From Candidatus Moanabacter tarae (GTDB lineage Bacteria; Verrucomicrobiota; Verrucomicrobiia; Opitutales; UBA2987): a stretch of DNA of 64,000 nt. Every line of letters begins with the position of its first letter. Position 1 is the stretch's first letter. The position numbers and the translations under genes are program-made. Below are positions 46,133 through 54,511 of this stretch, one piece after another. The stretch is from assembly GCA_003226295.1 (NCBI GenBank), contig CP029803.1:1545477-1609476 (forward strand), in the 5' to 3' direction. The notes beneath the pieces were generated by a model. That model searched no databases and was not told the origin of the DNA. It saw only the letters and a list, made by a program, of their open reading frames with translations.

Positions 46133-47547
46133 GCCTCCTCCCCTCTATCGTCCATATCGCTGATTGATTCGGGCACCAGTCTCTCCAGTTGAAAACTCCG
46201 GCTTCCTTTGATGAAAACAGCGCCTCGGAAAAACCTCAGGATACCCCGAGCCTCTTCTACTGAATCCTTTAGGATAATCTGAGATTCCTGAGCCCCTGAG
46301 GCAAGCAACCCCTCCTTATATTGCTCGGATTCGTCTCCTATCAAAACAACTCTATCTTCGCCTCTCAGAACCAGTTTCTCCCCGACCTCACGATGAAACT
46401 GTGAGGAGAGTTCACCTAATTCCGCCATACCTCCGAGGATGTAAAGACGGGCCATCTCCGGTGGAGCGAAAATGTCGAAAGCATCGAATGCATCCAACAT
46501 TGAGGTAGGATTTGCGTTGTAACAATCAACATAGTAGAGTTGCTCTCCGCGAACTACGCCTTCACCTCTAAAAGGGGAAGGTTTCCACCTCCGTAGGCCC
46601 TCTCTAATCTCCTCATCGCTTCGTCCAAGAACTGTTGCAGCTACTATTGCCAGCGCTGCATTAGCCAACATCCCAGGACTAAAACAGGATATTTCGAAGC
46701 GGCGTTGGGACAAAGGCGGCTGCCGAAGTTCAATCCAACAGACACCCTTTGCGGGAGTGTGGCGAAAGTGATTCCAATAGACTAACTTACCATTAAGCTG
46801 TGGGGTTGCTTCCGAGAGAGCACTCGGAACCAAGATAACTGATGTGGCTAAAAAATCTTCAAAGTCGGAGAATTTCGCACAAGAACCAGGAAATATTACA
46901 TTCCCGTCTGGGCGCGTGTACTTACCTAGCTGAGCCTTTTCTGTCGCAATTTTCTCTATCGTACCAAAATTACCAATATGTGCCGGAGCCACTCCTGTGA
47001 TAAGGCTTTCGTTGCAATCGATTAGCCTAGCTAGAAATTCAATCTCACCGGGAGAGTTCGATCCGGCTTCCACTACAGCAAAATGATGACGGAAGGGATC
47101 AATCTCCAAGAGTGTCAAGGGCACTCCTATATGATTGTTACTATTATCCTTTGTCCTATGAACCCCTGTGTCACCTAATAACTTCGCCAGTAATTCTTTG
47201 GTTGAAGTTTTGCCACAGCTTCCGGTAACGCCTATAACCGGATGGGGAAATCTACGCCGCCAGGTTGCGGCGATCCTCTGTAGGGATCGCAAGGGATCAT
47301 CCACCTTCAGTTGAGGCAATCGAATCTGATTGTTGACCCTCGTAACCATGGCTCCCGAAGCACCCCTAAGACGGGCGGATTCAAGAAAATCATGCCCGTC
47401 TCGACTATCCGTCTTGAGTGCGACAAAAAGATCACCATTTTTTATCTTTCGGGTATCAATCGAGAATCCTGATACCTTTTGCGGACGGCCTTGAACCCAA
47501 CGTCCTAAAGCCCATTCCCTTAACACATCTGTATCAAACTCGGGCAT
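46126..47547 (-). CDS. murF: UDP-MurNAc-tripeptide:D-Ala-D-Ala ligase MurF
   Basis: A 473-residue Mur ligase completing the pentapeptide. The N-terminal domain has SIDTRKIKNGDLFVALK. The ATP loop is GVTGSCGKTSTKELLA, then DNSNNHIGVPLTLL, EAGSNSPGEI and DCYNANPTSMLDA. murE ends 175 bases upstream, a gap with no ORF. It overlaps mraY. Confidence 0.95.
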   Translation of the reverse strand: MPEFDTDVLREWALGRWVQGRPQKVSGFSIDTRKIKNGDLFVALKTDSRDGHDFLESARLRGASGAMVTRVNNQIRLPQLKVDDPLRSLQRIAATWRRRFPHPVIGVTGSCGKTSTKELLAKLLGDTGVHRTKDNSNNHIGVPLTLLEIDPFRHHFAVVEAGSNSPGEIEFLARLIDCNESLITGVAPAHIGNFGTIEKIATEKAQLGKYTRPDGNVIFPGSCAKFSDFEDFLATSVILVPSALSEATPQLNGKLVYWNHFRHTPAKGVCWIELRQPPLSQRRFEISCFSPGMLANAALAIVAATVLGRSDEEIREGLRRWKPSPFRGEGVVRGEQLYYVDCYNANPTSMLDAFDAFDIFAPPEMARLYILGGMAELGELSSQFHREVGEKLVLRGEDRVVLIGDESEQYKEGLLASGAQESQIILKDSVEEARGILRFFRGAVFIKGSRSFQLERLVPESISDMDDRGEEAC

Positions 47548-47722
47548 ATTCGATGTTCAACTTTCGGTGTCTACAACTCACTGTTATACAGAATCTTCGG
47601 GCAATGCCCTCCCTTAGGAGAGCCCTCGTAGAGTGGTATGGGTGATTTTTCTCTAATAGTGAATCTGCCATGTCTTGAAATCTCAGCCTATCTTCGCCTA
47701 GTAGTTTCCATTTATTTTGTTC

Positions 47723-49258
47723 CTAAACCCAGTTTCTCTTAGCTTTCACTAATTCTAGGGCCACCAGATTATCGTTGAAAGGTACTGTCGAATCGTTAAA
47801 TTCCTGAAAAGTCTCGTGCCCTTTACCCGCAATCAGAAGAGAATCCCCACTCTCTGCCTCACTGATTGCGAGACGGATTGCCTCGCGCCGATCCTCCACG
47901 AATTCAATCTGGTCCTCTTGGTCGACACCCTTCTTCATATCAGAAAATATGTCCCCGATAAATTCACTCCGAGAATTATCAGAAGTAGCCCACGATCGAT
48001 CACTATTTCTTATAACTGAACGAGTCATCAGCGGGCGTTTTTCCCGATCTCGGTCCCCTCCACACCCGAAAACAACCATAACTTTGCCTTTGGTGATGTT
48101 TCGCAACATCACCAGCACATTTGTGAGCGCATCATGAGTGTGGGCGTAGTCAACTAATACATTGAAGGGCTGTCCCACATCAACTCGCTCTAGCCTGCCT
48201 GGTACACCTGGAAAATAGGCCAGACGGTCGGCCAGCGGCTCAAGATCGTAGCCGAGAGCGTAACAAACTCCCAGAGAAGCTAGGCTGTTATTCAAGTTAA
48301 AACGTCCTAAGAGCGAAGTGCTGACTCTTTTTTCTCCTTCCGGCCAACATAGGGTAAACTGGCATCCTCGGTCATCGAACTCCACTTCTTTAGCTCTCAA
48401 GTCAGCTCGCGTATCCTCTCCAACTCGAATCACCTGCATATCATCGGGTATATCTGTGACTAATTTTTTTCCGTAGGGATCGTCGATATTGACCACCGCG
48501 ATTTCGGGAACTCTGCCAATACCGCCATTGAAAAGCCGTTGTTTTACCTCGAAATAACTATCCATGGAAGAGTGGTAATCGATGTGATCTCGTGTAAGAT
48601 TGAGGAAAACACTGACTCGAAATCCAATTCCATCGACCCGTCGTTGATCGATACCGTGTGAGCTCACCTCGAGTATACCATAACGACAACCCGACTTTCG
48701 CATCTGGTCTAGCATAGCGTGCATCTCAATTGGATCAGGCGTGGTCTGACTCGAAGGTATCGTTCGGTTCCCCAGGTAATATTTTATGGTTCCGATTATC
48801 CCCGCTTCCTCCTTGGCTTCCCGCAAAAGAAAGCTGACTAGAAAAGAAACCGTGGTCTTGCCATTTGTTCCTGTTATCCCGACTAGCTCTAGATCCTCCT
48901 CCGGAAAACCGGAGAAGCGACGAGCGACTTCTGCCATTACTTTTCTGATGTCTCCTACCTCGATAAGAGAAACATTACCAAGCTTCTTTACCGTTTCCTC
49001 TGTTACAATCGCCCGCGCCCCACGTTCGATCGCCTCTTGGATAAATAAGTTCCCATTCGTTCGCAATCCCTTGATTGCGAAAAACAAGGAGTCCGGGCCA
49101 GTTTTTCGGCTGTCCATACTAATTCCTTCTACCACCGTATTCCAATTGCCAAAAAAGGAACGCACCGGCAGATCCCTGAATAGGGTTTTCAGATCTCTAG
49201 CAATCGATCGCGAGCCATCTCTTCCCGTTAAGGCTCCGCTGGAAGACACACAGTTCAA
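47723..49258 (-). CDS. murE: UDP-MurNAc-tripeptide synthetase MurE
   Basis: A 511-residue Mur ligase adding the third residue of the stem peptide. The ATP loop is GITGTNGKTTVSFL, then FLNLTRDHIDYH, LLGRFNLNNSLASLG and VVFGCGGDRDREKRPLM. Meso-diaminopimelate enzymes carry DNPR; here the motif reads DNSR (residues 427-430), close to the DAP type but with Pro lost. DAP is still the likely substrate. The chosen start is a TTG at 49258 with AGGAGG seven bases ahead, overlapping the ftsI stop as TTGA. Confidence 0.93.
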   Translation of the reverse strand: MNCVSSSGALTGRDGSRSIARDLKTLFRDLPVRSFFGNWNTVVEGISMDSRKTGPDSLFFAIKGLRTNGNLFIQEAIERGARAIVTEETVKKLGNVSLIEVGDIRKVMAEVARRFSGFPEEDLELVGITGTNGKTTVSFLVSFLLREAKEEAGIIGTIKYYLGNRTIPSSQTTPDPIEMHAMLDQMRKSGCRYGILEVSSHGIDQRRVDGIGFRVSVFLNLTRDHIDYHSSMDSYFEVKQRLFNGGIGRVPEIAVVNIDDPYGKKLVTDIPDDMQVIRVGEDTRADLRAKEVEFDDRGCQFTLCWPEGEKRVSTSLLGRFNLNNSLASLGVCYALGYDLEPLADRLAYFPGVPGRLERVDVGQPFNVLVDYAHTHDALTNVLVMLRNITKGKVMVVFGCGGDRDREKRPLMTRSVIRNSDRSWATSDNSRSEFIGDIFSDMKKGVDQEDQIEFVEDRREAIRLAISEAESGDSLLIAGKGHETFQEFNDSTVPFNDNLVALELVKAKRNWV

Positions 49259-51039
49259 TCTATTGCCTCCTTCCAAACGTACAGTTCCTTTGTTCTCGTT
49301 TCGGGCTTAATCCCATAGTATCGGATAAGATTCTCAGCCAAGGATCTAAAAATTGGCGCTGCTATTCGGCCACCGTAGGGCACTCCTCGAACCTCAGGTT
49401 CGTCAATAATCACGCTTATCAAAAATCTAGGGTTACGGGCTGGGAAAAAGCCGATAAAGGAGGCAATATGGTGTTGAGGAGAATAACGACCATTGACAAT
49501 CTTCCGTGCTGTACCCGTTTTCCCTGCTACATCGTATCCATTAATCGCTGCCTTGGATGCAGTCCCCTCAGGAGAAACGGCTTTTTGCAACACTTCTCTC
49601 ATCGTCCAGGCAGTTGCTTCACTGATAACACGCCTCCGCGCTTTCGGTTCGTAGCGCACCACCGTATTCCCCACCTCGTCAAAAACACGTCGCAAAAGCT
49701 GGGGAGCCATCAGAATTCCACCGTTTGCAATGACGGACATCGCAAAGTGAATTTGTAACACTGTTACACCGACGGCATGACCAATCGGGAGCCGGCTGAT
49801 TGTCAAACCATCCCAATCGCTTACCGGATGCAGGAGACCTCTAACCTCACCACCGAGCCGAATATTTGTTTCTTCTCCAAATCCAAACGAAGAAGCGTAA
49901 CGCCGTAGCCCTTTTTTACCTAGAAGCATTCCGAGCTGCGCAGCTCCCCGATTGCTTGATTTAGAGATGATCTCCCTGACCGTTAGGAAATCGAAAGGAT
50001 GGTCATCAACTGGGAGTTGTACCATCTTTCCCTGGAAACGGACTGCGTTTATGCTGCAGTCTACCTTCGTGTCAGGATCCACAATCCCTTCATTCAATAC
50101 ACCGCTTGCTGTCACAATTTTGAAGGTGGAACCTGGTTCAAAAATATCTGTAAGCGCCCGATTTCGATGACTTCCGATTGGATACTTCCAAAATAGATTG
50201 AGATCATATGTGGGTGTATTTGCCATGGCCACAATACGACCCGTAGGAGGCTCACTTACAATAATGGTTGCAGCATTCGGGCTATAGGTTTTTACGAGAA
50301 TTCCAATCTCTTCTTCGACTATGTGTTGGACAAATGAATCTATCGTGGTTTCAAGGTTAAGCCCATCTCTTGGGAATACTTCTCTGGATCTAAAATGGGG
50401 TAATTCACGTCTGCGTCCATCACGTTCCGTCTCCCTCCACCCATCCTGGCCACGAAGATAAAAATCCATCTGTTTTTCAAGTCCGATCGTCGCAAGACCT
50501 TCCCAGTTGACAAAGCCGACCACATGAGCGGCCAGCTCTTTACCTGGATAAAACCGTTGGAATGTACGATTCCCGTAAAGACCGCTAATTCCGAGTTTCA
50601 TAACTTCCTTGTAACGCGCCTCATCTATCCCTTCGGCCAGCTTCCTCCACCTTACATTGGCGCCCTTCTCTGATCTTTTCAGTAGTTTGTCTCCTAGAGC
50701 TCTCTCGAATTGACGGCCCAGTTCGTCAGTGGAAACACCGGTAATATTAGCAAGGCTCGGAATTTTTTTGGCATCTAGTGGATCCATCCAATGGGGATCG
50801 ATCCCTAATTCTACCGTGGAACGTGTAGCAGCTAGAACATTTCCTCTGACATCGTAAATGGCACCCCGCCGGGCCGGCAAAACTTTCACATCAGTCCGGC
50901 TTCTTTCAATCATTGAAACGAGCCTCTCTCTATCTAGGACATGTAGGTAATAAAGTCGCCCTATGATACCCAGAAAGCACCCCAAGATTCCAAAAACTAC
51001 CAACCTTATCCTCCAATCAGATGGATAGGCTCCGTTCAC
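49255..51039 (-). CDS. ftsI: Peptidoglycan transpeptidase FtsI (PBP3-like)
   Basis: A 594-residue class B penicillin-binding protein for septal cross-linking. One membrane segment near residues 10-28 (RLVVFGILGCFLGIIGRLYYL) precedes a dimerisation domain and the transpeptidase domain: active Ser in FEPGSTFKI (SxxK), SSN in KSSNRGAAQ, and KTG in VAGKTGTARKI. No C-terminal PASTA domain is seen. The GTG at 51039 overlaps the ftsL stop as GTGA. Confidence 0.95.
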   Translation of the reverse strand: MNGAYPSDWRIRLVVFGILGCFLGIIGRLYYLHVLDRERLVSMIERSRTDVKVLPARRGAIYDVRGNVLAATRSTVELGIDPHWMDPLDAKKIPSLANITGVSTDELGRQFERALGDKLLKRSEKGANVRWRKLAEGIDEARYKEVMKLGISGLYGNRTFQRFYPGKELAAHVVGFVNWEGLATIGLEKQMDFYLRGQDGWRETERDGRRRELPHFRSREVFPRDGLNLETTIDSFVQHIVEEEIGILVKTYSPNAATIIVSEPPTGRIVAMANTPTYDLNLFWKYPIGSHRNRALTDIFEPGSTFKIVTASGVLNEGIVDPDTKVDCSINAVRFQGKMVQLPVDDHPFDFLTVREIISKSSNRGAAQLGMLLGKKGLRRYASSFGFGEETNIRLGGEVRGLLHPVSDWDGLTISRLPIGHAVGVTVLQIHFAMSVIANGGILMAPQLLRRVFDEVGNTVVRYEPKARRRVISEATAWTMREVLQKAVSPEGTASKAAINGYDVAGKTGTARKIVNGRYSPQHHIASFIGFFPARNPRFLISVIIDEPEVRGVPYGGRIAAPIFRSLAENLIRYYGIKPETRTKELYVWKEAID

Positions 51040-51464
51040 TTCCCAATCTCCTTTCTCGCCCCCAATTCGACCAGAGCAACACCGAAGCTCACATCTCCCG
51101 TTTTCCTACCAGTCTTTCTAATTGGATCAATCACCTCTTTTTCATGCAATATATAGAAGGTTTGTTCCTCAACTGGCCATGCCAGCTTAAGTCCAAACTT
51201 CTCGTTCAGTTTTCTGAGGCGTTCCGGTTGATGCATAGAAGCCGTCTCCGCATTTAAATCCTGGATTCTTATCTTCAGTACTTCTAGTTGCCGTTCATAT
51301 TCAGCACTTCGAAGGGCAGACTCTGATATTTGCCGACGTTGCCAGACCACGATTAGTCCACATCCAATTGCAACCATCAAAGTCAAAACTACTAAGATCA
51401 GCGTCCTGTAGAGAAATAAGCTGGTTTCCTCCCGGTCCAAAACCTGCTTTGTACCCTTATCCAT
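51036..51464 (-). CDS. ftsL: FtsL-like divisome protein
   Basis: A 142-residue bitopic protein. One membrane helix (LILVVLTLMVAIGCGLIVVW, about residues 22-41) is followed by a coiled coil (SALRSAEYERQLEVLKIRIQDLN) and a tail containing LNEKFGLKLAWP. FtsL links FtsQ/B to FtsW-FtsI. Sequence conservation in this family is low, so the call rests on topology and on position between rsmH and ftsI. Confidence 0.82.
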   Translation of the reverse strand: MDKGTKQVLDREETSLFLYRTLILVVLTLMVAIGCGLIVVWQRRQISESALRSAEYERQLEVLKIRIQDLNAETASMHQPERLRKLNEKFGLKLAWPVEEQTFYILHEKEVIDPIRKTGRKTGDVSFGVALVELGARKEIGK

Positions 51465-51622
51465 TGATTCTACTATTTGGAATCGATCGTTAAATTATGT
51501 AACTTATTTATTATAAGATTCTTATGTTGGTTAATACCAAAATAACATGACCACCTAAACAGATGTAACCATATCGGCTCCAATCGTCTTTCGCCTTGCT
51601 CCTATCACCCTGAAAATCCATT

Positions 51623-52570
51623 TTAACGAAACCCTTTTACACTCCCTTGGGCCTTCTTTCTGACCGCCCGCAGTCGAGCAGACCTACTTTTGGGATTATT
51701 CTGCGTTTCCTCTGCTGAACCTCTGATTGGTTTTTTGGTAAGAAGCTCAGCCCTCTTTTCTTTTAGCTGCCGAGGCGTAGCATCACCCTTATGCTCAGCT
51801 AAACCAGCTAATCCTCGAAAGTATCGCTTCACAATTCGATCCTCAAGAGAATGAAAACTAATTACCGCCAACACCCCGTTTTGCCCGAGCATGGCAAAGA
51901 TCTCGGGTAGCGTCGTCCGTAGATTCTCTAATTCACCGTTAACCGCAATTCTAATCCCCTGAAATGTCTGAGTAGCCGGATGGATCCAGGTTCTCCCTCG
52001 CCTCCCGGACCCTCCAACCGATCTACCCACTAACTCCGCAAGCTTTAGCGTATCTCCCAAAATTCCTGTGCCTCTCGCTCCCAAAATCGCATTAACCACT
52101 CGACGCCAATGTCGCTCCTGTCCGTACTCCCGAACTGCCCTCTCCAGCTCACCTCTATTACTTTGTTCCAGAAACTCACTAGCCGAAATACCCTTTCTTG
52201 GATCGAAACGCATATCGGCCGGACCCGATTTCTGGAAAGAGAAACCTCGTTCTGCTTTCTCGAGTTGATAAGTTGATACTCCTAAATCCAGAATCGCTCC
52301 GGCAAAGCCCGACTCTGATAGATTAGCGACCTCGCTAAAATTCATATCATGGAACCGAAAACGATATCCAAATTCGGTCCATAAGGTTTTCGATCGCTGT
52401 CTTGCCTCCGGATCACAATCCAAGGCTACAACTTCCGTTTCCGGGGAAACCTCCAGTAGTGCTCGAGCCAGTCCACCTCCTCCGAAAGTTGCATCCAGGT
52501 AACAATCTCCCCTCGACGGCTTAAACAGGTCCAAAACCTCTTCCAGAAGCACTGGAATGTGTTCCGCCAT
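51623..52570 (-). CDS. rsmH: 16S rRNA m4C1402 methyltransferase RsmH (MraW)
   Basis: A 315-residue SAM methyltransferase modifying C1402 in the ribosomal P site. It begins MAEHIPVLLEEVL, then DATFGGGGLARALL (His-Ser usually follows GGGG; here Leu-Ala), AILDLGVSTYQLEKAERGFSF, HPATQTFQGIRIAVN and VISFHSLEDRIVKR. I choose the ATG at 52570 for its family-standard start; the frame is open to 52615 inside the upstream small ORF. Confidence 0.95.
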   Translation of the reverse strand: MAEHIPVLLEEVLDLFKPSRGDCYLDATFGGGGLARALLEVSPETEVVALDCDPEARQRSKTLWTEFGYRFRFHDMNFSEVANLSESGFAGAILDLGVSTYQLEKAERGFSFQKSGPADMRFDPRKGISASEFLEQSNRGELERAVREYGQERHWRRVVNAILGARGTGILGDTLKLAELVGRSVGGSGRRGRTWIHPATQTFQGIRIAVNGELENLRTTLPEIFAMLGQNGVLAVISFHSLEDRIVKRYFRGLAGLAEHKGDATPRQLKEKRAELLTKKPIRGSAEETQNNPKSRSARLRAVRKKAQGSVKGFR

Positions 52571-52589
52571 TATCCGTTTAATCCTTAAC

Positions 52590-52808
52590 TCAGCGACTGT
52601 GAAGAACATTAACAAGTGCTCGACGCATCCTCGCTGCGTCTTCAGAGGTCCTCCGGGGTTTCTTGGATTTCCCTATCCGGGATAGAGGAATCCCAGGTAT
52701 ATCTCCTTTCATGTAGCCTACCTCCCAGTCGGAACAGTGTCGCGGCTCTCCGTCCCGCAATATCCCATTCAACACTAATTTCTGTCCGATATTCAGAAAA
52801 TTTCTCAT
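52590..52808 (-). CDS. Small hypothetical protein between mraZ and rsmH
   Basis: A 72-residue ORF that fits exactly between the mraZ stop (3 bases before its ATG, with AAGG at the junction) and the rsmH start (19 bases after its stop). It is basic, especially near the C-terminus (KSKKPRRTSEDAARMRRALVNVLHSR), and has no membrane segment or signal. I do not recognise it. The position suggests a genuine, translationally coupled gene; the tail could bind nucleic acid. Confidence 0.55.
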   Translation of the reverse strand: MRNFLNIGQKLVLNGILRDGEPRHCSDWEVGYMKGDIPGIPLSRIGKSKKPRRTSEDAARMRRALVNVLHSR

Positions 52809-52811
52809 TCC

Positions 52812-53261
52812 TTAGATCCCAAATTCCCGCATTGCCGACAACAAATCGAATTCTTCTCCTGCCTGATCCTGATACAGTTTTTCGTTCCAAATATTGAAAC
52901 TCTCTCCCAAGCCAACCAATACCACCGCTTTCGTTAGTCCCGCTAGTTGGACTAGAGCACCATGCAGCTTAATCCTCCCCTGCGAATCACATCCAAACTG
53001 ATGAGCCTTCCCGAATAGCCGCCTTAGTATCCCTTGTCCCTGCCGATCACTCTCTGCAATTCCACGGATTCGTTCCCGGAATTCTGTAATCTTCTTTGGA
53101 GGATAAACTGCAATATAACCATCTGGATGCCACCACCCGACATAGATGTCGCCGTCATCTCCCAGAAATCGCCATTTCGACGGTATTGTCACCCGGTTCT
53201 TACCGTCCAGATTGTGCCGGTACTCCCCTACATAAAACGGCTCTGTTTCAACTCCGGCCAT
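52812..53261 (-). CDS. mraZ: Transcriptional regulator MraZ
   Basis: A 149-residue MraZ with two SpoVT/AbrB-like swapped-hairpin halves: EYRHNLDGKNRVTIPSKWRF, and AHQFGCDSQGRIKLHGAL with the DxxGR signature. MraZ is a ring-forming regulator that represses its own dcw operon. The frame is open to 53324, but I start at the ATG at 53261. This fits the family N-terminus and leaves three phased repeats upstream as an operator. An ATG at 53306 with AAGGTGG before it is an alternative and would put the repeats inside the gene. Confidence 0.9.
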   Translation of the reverse strand: MAGVETEPFYVGEYRHNLDGKNRVTIPSKWRFLGDDGDIYVGWWHPDGYIAVYPPKKITEFRERIRGIAESDRQGQGILRRLFGKAHQFGCDSQGRIKLHGALVQLAGLTKAVVLVGLGESFNIWNEKLYQDQAGEEFDLLSAMREFGI

Positions 53262-53280
53262 ACCTTGCGCTGTACAATAA

Positions 53281-53307
53281 CAACATTTTCTGACATTCCT
53301 TGACATT
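53281..53307 (-). promoter_or_regulatory. Candidate MraZ operator: three 7-bp repeats at 10-bp period
   Basis: On the minus strand AATGTCA, AATGTCA and AATGTTG occur at exactly 10-bp steps (plus-strand starts 53301, 53291, 53281), ending 20 bases before the mraZ ATG. MraZ is known to bind short direct repeats at about 10-bp spacing upstream of its own gene. The repeat word differs from the E. coli TGGG box. Confidence 0.55.
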
Positions 53308-53333
53308 TCAACCCACCTTGTCAAGTGATTTAC

Positions 53334-53361
53334 TTGAGAAAGTTGTTCACAACTTGCTCAA
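53334..53361. promoter_or_regulatory. Imperfect palindrome upstream of mraZ
   Basis: TTGAG-AA-AGTTGT-TC-ACAACT-TG-CTCAA is an 11-bp-per-arm inverted repeat with one 2x2 mismatch. Its position just outside the phased repeats suggests a second regulator site. GGATAA-CAC-TTATCC at 53608-53622 is another short inverted repeat in the same gap. Confidence 0.4.
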
Positions 53362-53741
53362 AGCCTTTGGGTTACGAAATGCTGACGGTCCTAAATAAGT
53401 TAAACTCTACACCGAAGTGTATATCTCCAAAGAAGAAGCAATTTAGGCAGAGTGAAACTTTCACGGACTGATCTCGAACTTATCTGGTTTTGTGTGATTC
53501 GCGGTAGGAGCTCGCGAAATTTAACTCAATAATTTTAACGTTATCTTCTTTAAACAACTATCGAAGTTTATAGTTCGACCCGCCACTTTTTGTAACTAAA
53601 CTTCTTTGGATAACACTTATCCTCTCAAGAAAGGAACCAGCTAAATTTTGAGAATATAGGTCTTCACTCGAGGCCAGTACCTGGAGGAATTTTATCCTAC
53701 ATCAAAATATTCAACTTCAAAATCGTTAAGCAAGGTCTGCT

Positions 53742-54491
53742 ATCAATACTCGCCTCGATTCTATACTCCTTTCACGTGGCCTCTGTGAGTCTCGTAGCCA
53801 GGCCAAAGGACTAATTATGTCTGGAAGGGTCCGTCGAGGCACCGAAATACTCGACAAACCGGGTAAAATCTACCCAAAAACCATAGAGCTCTCGATTGTC
53901 GACCCTCCTCGCTACGTTAGCCGTGGCGGAGAAAAACTCGAAACCTTTCTCACCTCCATGGATCTTCCTGTTTTGGGAGCCGACACCCTTGACGTAGGTG
54001 CTTCAACTGGTGGATTCACCGATTGCCTCCTTCAACGGGGCGCTTCGTCTGCAACATGCGTCGATGTCGGCCGCGGGCAACTCCACCCAAAACTCCTTGG
54101 CAATCCTCGGATAGCAAATCGTGAGAAATTGAATGCCCGCTACCTCAAGCCTGCTGACCTGCCGAAATCTACTTACTCGATTATTACCGTCGACGTTTCT
54201 TTCATTTCCCTCAAGCTGGTACTACCGCCTCTATGGCCTTTTTTGAAGGATAACGGCACCCTCATATCTCTAATCAAGCCGCAATTTGAAGCCACCAAGG
54301 AAGAGGCTGATAAAGGTAGAGGCGTGATTCGTGACCCATCTATCCATCATCGTGTCACCGAGGGAATCCGTCGCTTCGCCTGGAAACACCTCCCAGACTC
54401 TCGCGAAGTCAAGATTTCACAATCCTCCCTGCCAGGTAATGATGGAAACATCGAATTTTTCCTTGCCTTGCAAAAGAAGAGAAAGAATTAA
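53742..54491 (+). CDS. tlyA: TlyA family rRNA methyltransferase with S4 domain, non-standard start
   Basis: An S4 plus Rossmann methyltransferase of the TlyA/hemolysin A family; TlyA 2'-O-methylates rRNA. The S4 domain reads RLDSILLSRGLCESRSQAKGLIMSGRV, then DPPRYVSRGGEKLE, LDVGASTGGFTDCLLQ, SAM-site VDVGRGQLHPKL and SLIKPQFEA. The first ATG (53817) would remove most of the S4 domain. The frame is open back to a TAA at 53727, but no ATG, GTG or TTG occurs there. ATC at 53742 sits where the start belongs (x-N-T-RLD), with AAGG six bases ahead. Either a rare AUC start is used or a base is wrong. Confidence 0.85.
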   Translation: MNTRLDSILLSRGLCESRSQAKGLIMSGRVRRGTEILDKPGKIYPKTIELSIVDPPRYVSRGGEKLETFLTSMDLPVLGADTLDVGASTGGFTDCLLQRGASSATCVDVGRGQLHPKLLGNPRIANREKLNARYLKPADLPKSTYSIITVDVSFISLKLVLPPLWPFLKDNGTLISLIKPQFEATKEEADKGRGVIRDPSIHHRVTEGIRRFAWKHLPDSREVKISQSSLPGNDGNIEFFLALQKKRKN

Positions 54492-54511
54492 GATTCATCG
54501 CACAAATTATC

